In this document: in pieces, positions 58,101 to 64,000 of the stretch
How the letters are laid out: the number at the start of each line of letters is the position of its first letter
How positions within the stretch are numbered: position 1 is the stretch's first letter
Origin: Pseudomonas putida
GTDB taxonomy: Bacteria; Pseudomonadota; Gammaproteobacteria; Pseudomonadales; Pseudomonadaceae
Length of the DNA stretch: 64,000 bases
Assembly: GCA_041071465.1 (NCBI GenBank)
Contig: CP163498.1
Location: 4,978,001-5,042,000 of the forward strand
Direction: 5' to 3'
Position numbers and translations under genes: made by a program
The notes under the pieces: generated by a model
Seen by the model: the letters and a program-made list of their open reading frames with translations, nothing else
Told to the model about the DNA's origin: nothing
Database searches by the model: none

Positions 58101-61100
58101 TGGCCCAGACAGTACCGTGTTTGCCAGGGATAAGTTGCCTCGTTCGATCTACGAGTGGCGACTCTATGCAAGCGCTGGGGCGTCGTCGTTTCACGACCTC
58201 GTCATCGGCCCACTGACCCTTCGTCCGTTGCGCTTGTGGCACTGTAGCGTCGATGTCGATGGCATCGTCAAGGCCGTTTCGGTGCTGTTCGGCATCAATG
58301 CACCCTACCAGCAGGTAGCCAACCAGGACGAACCATTCGGGCCGGAATCGCCCTTCGATACCGGTAATTCGGTGTGCATCGCGTTCAAGACGAACGGCGG
58401 TCCGCTGGTGGCCGACAATATCAATGACGCGGTCGTCCAGAACCAGAAAATCAATGTTGCCACAACGAACCAGGCATCGATCACCTTACGCCTGGACGCC
58501 AAGGTGCTTCCGGGTGCGAAGGACGCCGAGGATCGCCAGCCCGTCACCCTGCGTTTCAACATTCAAATCAATGCCCAACGTCTGGAGGCCGTGGCGAGCA
58601 GCGCGCAACTGGACATCACCCTGTTCGGCGCGCGACTGACGCTGACCGGTGGCACGGTCGTGATCAACGGCCCGCAGTTGAACGTGAGCTTCAAAGGCTC
58701 AGCCCAGATGCCGGAATACCTGACGATCAGTACGCTGACGCTCGACCTTTCGGCTAGCCAATGCCTGGTGACGGTCAACGGAGTGGCGACGCTGCCCGAC
58801 CGGCGCGAAACGTCCTTGCGCGAAGCGATCCGGGTTTCGCTGGGCGGCCCAATTGGCTGGTACGGCGCGAGCATCGCGACCGATAGCGAGGCAATAACCG
58901 TGCATGATCACCCGCGTGGGGTGCTCAGTGTCGAACTGAACGGGGCGATCTGCAAAGGCGATTGGCTGCGCGGCCTGAATATCGGTACAACCCGCGCCCA
59001 CGGTATCGTCGTGCTTACCGTGCAGGCGCCGGAGGCGAAACGGCCTATGGCCTGGAAGATCAGCAGCGCGCGCTTTGACGTCACGGCCTCCAATGAAAAT
59101 GGTCAACTGCAAGTTACGCAGCTCACCCGCCTGCAGAATGCCGGGGCTGTACTGACCACTGACATGCGCGTCACATTGCCGACTCCAGACGTTGGCCTGG
59201 TTAGCGTGGTGCAATGGCCGGTTGGACGACTAGGGCAGGATGCGACGAAGTTCATCGACTCCGCGGGCCCCTATACAGGCGAAGAACGCACGCTGCACAC
59301 AGTCGAGGTGAGCACGACCGGGACGGTGCTGACGCACGTCACCAAGCCCGGTTTGGCGGATCTGACTCTCGATTGCAATGTCATTGGCGTGGTCAAGGAT
59401 GTTTGGTTGCTCACCGCTGTGTGGCGCAGCAAAGTGTTGACCACCCACAGGCTTTCAGGGGAGGGGCAGACCTCCCAGGTTTTCGACAGCCTCGATGACG
59501 TGGCGATCGTCGACCTGGCCCACGTTGCACGACGGCTCGCTGATCCCCGTGACCCTTTCAACAGACAGTATGGTTTCGTACCTCGCTACCGGCTTAATGG
59601 CGACCTGACCGATGATGCTTCGCCGCTCATCGCCGGTATCGGCCGAGGCGGGTTGTTTGGGCGGGATATCGACCGTGTGCTCGTCGGCGCGTCAAAAGGG
59701 GGCGCGGTACCGGCCTTGGTGATTTTCGCGGGGGCGCTTATCGAGGTGAGCCTGGACGAAGAGCAGGTGAGCGGCGTTGTCGCTCCGTTACCCTGGATTG
59801 CACCCGTATTCGCTGGCGCCGCGGAGCCGCTTTCCCACATCCCCCAAGCCCCGGAGCCGGGGCAAAAGGCCTGGATCGGTAAAGTGGCGGGGTTCGATCT
59901 TGCCAGTGCAATTGCCTTGCCACTCAATGGCCTGGCACCGCTTGCAATTGGCCTGGCATCGAACTCTGCAGTTGAGGTGCGGCAGAGCCTTTTACAAATG
60001 ATCGGTGTCGACGCCACCACCGCACAGGATGTCATCGACCAGGCGTTCGCGGCCAACCTATTCCCCAGCCCCGCCAGTACCGCGCCCTTTGCTCGACCCT
60101 TGTTCTGGCGCAGCCTGATGGCGTTGGCGCGGTGGTGGAGAGTGGCTTCTACCAACCACAGGGTCAACACGCTGCTTGCCCGACCGGGGCAGGGCGACGC
60201 GGTTCGAGTGCAAGTCGTTCGGCACCCTCCAAACAAGCAGGGCGCTGCTGGCAGTTGTGACCTGGTTGTGGCTGGGCGCTGGGAAATCGCTGTGGCGCCG
60301 ATTCCCGGCGGCGAGCCTAGGGCGCAAGATGCTGGCTTTCAGAACTTGGTCGGCTTCGCATCGACCCTGGTGCAAGAGCCGTTGGCAGTGTTTGCCGCAT
60401 CCGTGATGGATGCCGCCACTGAAGGGCTCGATGCCGATCAGCGCAATCATGCAAGCCTCCAGAGAATTACCCTAAGGGCGCCCTTCGCGCTGCAGGCCCA
60501 AGGGCGCTTGCGCGACCCCAACCGTGCGATCTACCCTTCGCCGGCGCTGAGCTGGCCACGCAAGGCAATCACCGAGCTGGCGTGGATCAACACCCACGAT
60601 GAGGCAGTGATCCAGGATGCTGGGCATGCATGGGCGGGCCGTGCGCGAACGTTCGCGGGGCCTTGCAAGGCGGCTGTTGCCTCGGACAAGGACGAGCGTA
60701 TCGATTTCCTTGCCATCGGACGCCGGATCCTGTTTTCACGAGGAGGTGAACAGGCCCCACAAGTCGTCTCGCCACCTGACCGCGCTTTGACACCGGCAAC
60801 GCCCCGGGCGCGGGTGCCATTGGCAGCGGAGCTTGCCCAAGCGCTAAGCAAGAACCGGCTGAAGGACACAGAGGCCGGTGCACTGACCGGGCTATCCCCC
60901 GGCCAGTTCGAGGTCTTTTCCAATGGCGTTCGTCCAGGCGTGATGGCTCTGGAGCATGAAGGGTTCGTAAGCGTGGATCAGGAGCTGCCACTGGACAGCG
61001 CTCACGCCCGTTTCGGCCGACCGGCCGACAGGGCACCGCTGGTCTGGCGACAAGGTCGCGCGCCACGCAATACCGCGCTGCCGCGCGGGCGCGTGGAGAG

Positions 61101-62529
61101 CGAAAGCCGGCGCACATTCGTGGCAGCGAACCTGTACGCGGTGGAAAAAGGCGCGTCCGACACTCGCCATCTTCAACCCTTCGTACTGTTCAGTGGGCCT
61201 GGCGCGGTGCTTCGCTATCTGCCGGCCTTGATCGAGGAAGCGGGCCAGGAAGCCATTGCGCTGTTGTTGTCGTTGCAGTCGCCGGACAGAGGCTGGCTGA
61301 GCCCTGAACTCAGTGAAAACGTGGTGATCCGGGTAAAACGTCCAGGGTTGAGTGGGCGTAACCCTCTGGTCGAAACGCTGGCCAAGTTGGGACTGCTGGT
61401 GCCTGGCCTGCAGGCCACCCTTGAGGTAGGCGATGTCGTTGTGCGTTTCGCAGCCTTTAAAGTCAGTGCGTTGGCCAATGAACAGCTGGACCTGACTTTG
61501 GCGATGTCCCTGACTGATCGGTCCAGGTTGCAAGCCGCGGTACGCGGCGCGGATGCGGACACCCAGGCGATGCTAAGGCTTGAGCTGGCACCCTGGATCA
61601 AGGACGCGCCCGCGCCAGCACCCGGCAAATGGGTCGACCTTAAGACACGTACGAGCGCCTCGCAGCAGTTGCCCGCTGGGCCGCCCCTGCGCGTCACTTT
61701 CCGTCTGATGCTGTTACCGGGTAATCGTCTGTGGCGCCCGGTGGAAATGGCCACGCTGGCGTTCGCTGACCCAGCCTATGACCGCGAACTGGCAAGCCCG
61801 GCGCATGGCGTGACCAAAGCGGTGCGCGCAAAGCGCTATCTACTGGCCTTCGACCGTGCGGAGTACGACTCGACGCAGACACTGTGCTTTTCCTTTGGCA
61901 GGATCAACGAAGCGTTCCTTAGGCCGGATAGGCGTGCCGTGCCGCCGTTACTGGGGGGCAAGTGGTCTATCGGCATCGAAGTCACCGCAAAGGATCCTGC
62001 ACTGCATGGCAGTATCCCTCGCGCATTGGGCGTTCGCGGGCTGGCGCCCGAGCAGCCGGTGCAGGGCAGCGCTGGCCAGGCGTACGCCATCGAGATCAGT
62101 GCACTGGTGGAAAAGGACGGCACGCCCGCGGCCTTGGCTTCGGGTGATCAACTGACGATCACTGCAGTCGTGCTAGAGGATGACGACGCCTTGAGCGTTG
62201 GGTTGACGCTGAACCTGAATCTGAGCATCGTCGACTTCCCAGTGAACGCGCCGGCAGCGGCCATCTATGGTTTGGTCAGTCACGAGGCTGGCCGAGCAAC
62301 GCCGGAACTGTTCGCCAGCGCACCGCAGCCCAGCATCGTCGAGTTTCCGGAGCTGGTGGCCGACCTGGTACGTGGGCATGTACGGCGCAAGGCGATGTTC
62401 GTATGGCCATTCGTGCCGAGAAACCCGATTACGCCTGGTCATGCATCAGCGGGTTTGGTCAAGATCGATCGTACCGGAGGCGGGCAGATTCCTGAGCATC
62501 CGACACTGGACTTCCCGCCTGCGCAATAG
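55157..62529 (+). CDS. giant beta-rich protein 2 (about 2,457 residues); one apparent frameshift
   Basis: The ATG at 55157 overlaps the TGA of giant gene 1 (ATGA), showing translational coupling. Two frames (55157-57733 and 57586-62529) join if one G is added to the G5 run 57708-57712, giving WTWGEHALAGLNRTFGKP across the join and 2,458 codons. No signal peptide, no membrane helix, no cysteine-rich or catalytic motif. The sequence is strand-rich with many short Gly/Pro turns; about residues 890-1,150 show a run of strands such as LDITLFGARLTLTGGTVVI and QLNVSFKGSAQMPEYLTIST that could form a long sheet. No clear sequence repeat with giant 1. The two probably form a complex. Function unknown. 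Confidence 0.72.
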
Positions 62530-62569
62530 AGAGAGGGCGCTTGAGACAGTGGCTCGTCTGAGCCAGCAA

Positions 62570-63490
62570 TCAGTCCGACAACGACCATAGCGGATCGCTG
62601 GCCATCAGCAGGGTCACCCAATCGGTAAAGGCGCGTACCCTTGCTGACAAGTGGCGGGTGTAGGGGTAGACGATGGAAAGGGGCATGCTAGCCATCTGCC
62701 AATCAGGCAAGACCCTCACCAGCGCACCCGTTTTGAAATGCGGCACGGCCTCGGCCGTTGGAAGGAAGGCAACACCTAGCCCGGAGACCGCGGCGGCGGC
62801 AGTTGCACTGCCGTTGTTGAAGTACATGGACGGCTGATGATCCAAGGTGAAACTGTCTGACCCGCGTGTGAGGGTTGGCACGAAACGCCTATCCGTTGCC
62901 GGAAACTTGAACCCTAAATGTTTGTGGTTTGGCAGGTCCCAAGGGGTGTCGGGGATGCCGGCACTGTCCAGGTACCTGGGGGATGCGCAGAAGCAAAAGC
63001 GCATTTGGCCAATAGGCCGACACACCAGATCCTGATCGGTAATGGTTCCACCACGAATCGCACAATCCACACCTTCCTGAACAAGATCAACGACACGCTC
63101 GCTGCAGCCGATGTCGAGATGGATTTCGGGGAATGTCGAGGCAAACTCGGAAAGGGCGGGGACCACGAACAAGATACCGACAGGGGAGGGCATTTCAATG
63201 CGAACACGCCCACGCACGACATTTCGGCTTTGCGAAGTCGAAGCCTCCAGCTCGTCCACATCGTCAATCACGGCACGCGCTCTGATGTAGTAGGCGGCCC
63301 CTTCGGGTGTGGGTGAAACTTTACGCGTTGTACGATGCAGCAGCCTGATACCCAGCAGATTTTCCAGTGCCTGGATTTGGCCTGAGACCGTTGTTTTTGC
63401 CAGCGACAGGGAGTCTGCAGCACCGCTGAAACTGCCCACTTCGACGATGCGGCAAAACGCCCGCATCGCCTCCAAACGGTCCAATGCCAT
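62570..63490 (-). CDS. LysR-family regulator (AaeR/DhcR-like group)
   Basis: 306 residues with the LysR winged helix (MRAFCRIVEVGSFSGAADSL, KTTVSGQIQALENLLGIRLL) and an effector domain starting VRGRVRIEMPSPVG near residue 92, which is the CrgA/DhcR-like subgroup. It is divergent from the AhpD-like gene with 111 bases between and probably regulates it. It marks the return to ordinary chromosome after the giant genes. Confidence 0.88.
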   Translation of the reverse strand: MALDRLEAMRAFCRIVEVGSFSGAADSLSLAKTTVSGQIQALENLLGIRLLHRTTRKVSPTPEGAAYYIRARAVIDDVDELEASTSQSRNVVRGRVRIEMPSPVGILFVVPALSEFASTFPEIHLDIGCSERVVDLVQEGVDCAIRGGTITDQDLVCRPIGQMRFCFCASPRYLDSAGIPDTPWDLPNHKHLGFKFPATDRRFVPTLTRGSDSFTLDHQPSMYFNNGSATAAAAVSGLGVAFLPTAEAVPHFKTGALVRVLPDWQMASMPLSIVYPYTRHLSARVRAFTDWVTLLMASDPLWSLSD

Positions 63491-63601
63491 TGTGCGAATT
63501 TCCGTACAAACAAAACGATTGCACCCAGTTTATCCGAAAACACGGTTTCACTACAGTTTGCTCATCCCACCGAGCGGTGGCGAACCAACTGGAGAATCGT
63601 G

Positions 63602-64000
63602 ATGAGCACCAAACGTATCAATTATTACGAAGCAGCCCCACAAGCCATGAAAGCCATGATGGGGCTGGAAAAGGCCGCTTCTCAATCCATTTTGCCGGCA
63701 TCGCTGCGAGAGCTGGTGCGGATTCGTGCATCGCAGATCAACGGTTGTGCCTATTGCATCGACATGCACACCGCCGATGCGCTGAAAGCAGGTGAAACCC
63801 CACGCCGTCTGATGGCTGTCAGTGCCTGGAAAGAAACACCGTTCTTCGATGCCCAGGAACGTGCTGCGTTGCTGTGGACTGAAACCCTCACCCTGGTGGC
63901 AGAGAGGCATGCACCGGATGAGATTTACCAAGAGGTTGCCGCTCAATTCACTGAGCAAGCGCTGTCCGAGCTCACCTTTGTGATTGCCGCCATCAACGCC
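63602..64000 (+). CDS. carboxymuconolactone decarboxylase / AhpD-like protein (partial)
   Basis: 133 codons before the window ends; the C-terminus is missing. It has the AhpD core LRELVRIRASQINGCAYCID with the redox CxxC and the following histidine in CIDMHTADALKAGE, then RLMAVSAWKETPFFDAQERA, the usual AhpD-like layout. Such proteins are peroxidases or peroxidase partners in oxidative stress. The ATG follows GGAGAATCGTG. The divergent LysR gene is the likely regulator. Confidence 0.87.
   Translation, partial: MSTKRINYYEAAPQAMKAMMGLEKAASQSILPASLRELVRIRASQINGCAYCIDMHTADALKAGETPRRLMAVSAWKETPFFDAQERAALLWTETLTLVAERHAPDEIYQEVAAQFTEQALSELTFVIAAINA

Noticed and set aside
1..64000. tRNA, rRNA, CRISPR arrays, insertion sequences, integrases or attachment repeats
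   Set aside because: None seen: no repeat-spacer pattern, no transposase or recombinase motif, and no tRNA-like cloverleaf noticed at the edges of the accessory block. Its borders at about 33.07 and 62.53 kb show no visible att-like direct repeats.

Overview
The window reads as a GC-rich chromosome segment from a Pseudomonas of the putida group. This rests on gene content and style: many amino-acid ABC and APC transporters each with its own Lrp/AsnC or LuxR regulator, a bacteriophytochrome, a catabolic acetolactate synthase-like enzyme and a Zur-type box. I ran no database search, so all family calls come from motifs and recall.

Left part, 1-33 kb, is mostly amine and amino-acid catabolism. 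It holds the end of an M20-type hydrolase followed by diaminopropionate ammonia-lyase; a convergent MFS exporter; an Lrp regulator, FAD oxidase and polar amino-acid ABC transporter on the minus strand; a small hydrolase; a LysR regulator divergent from the acetolactate synthase-like gene; a large inverted repeat; a bacteriophytochrome hybrid kinase; a permease and a nitrilase-type amidase; two convergent paralogous LuxR regulators; a second permease with a DmpA-type peptidase; and a thymidylate-kinase-like P-loop protein. At 21.1-22.4 kb lies what looks like a decayed zinc-starvation operon: a Zur-type box, a dihydroorotase remnant with most of the gene deleted, and a frameshifted dksA2-type gene. 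A membrane protein, lipoprotein and two-component system follow. Next comes a kinase-M23-aminotransferase triple fusion flanked by two near-identical AsnC regulators, then an amino-acid ABC transporter.

Right part, 33-62.5 kb, is an accessory block with two divergent operons. Leftward (40.9 to 33.1 kb) run a trypsin-like protease fused to an NTPase-like domain that appears to lack a Walker A motif, a STAND NTPase of about 1,030 residues, a trypsin-like protease fused to a DRGH-type endonuclease, a possible small secreted peptide and a two-helix membrane protein. This layout matches NTP-dependent conflict (abortive-defence) systems. Rightward (41.3 to 62.5 kb) run a DUF2235 alpha/beta hydrolase, an 88-residue protein and two giant beta-rich proteins of about 3,960 and 2,457 residues whose genes overlap by 4 bases. 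I do not recognise the giants; they are the best candidate for something undescribed. A LysR regulator and a divergent AhpD-like gene cut by the window edge close the window.

An important caveat: seven genes or gene junctions are broken by an apparent loss of exactly one base, each at or next to a homopolymer run (near 22224, 35137-35152, 37520, 40047, 49676, 54115 and 57708). Six of the seven lie in the 33-62.5 kb block. They may be assembly errors, slippage mutations in genes under weak selection, or phase-variable tracts. I annotate each affected gene as one unit and state the break.
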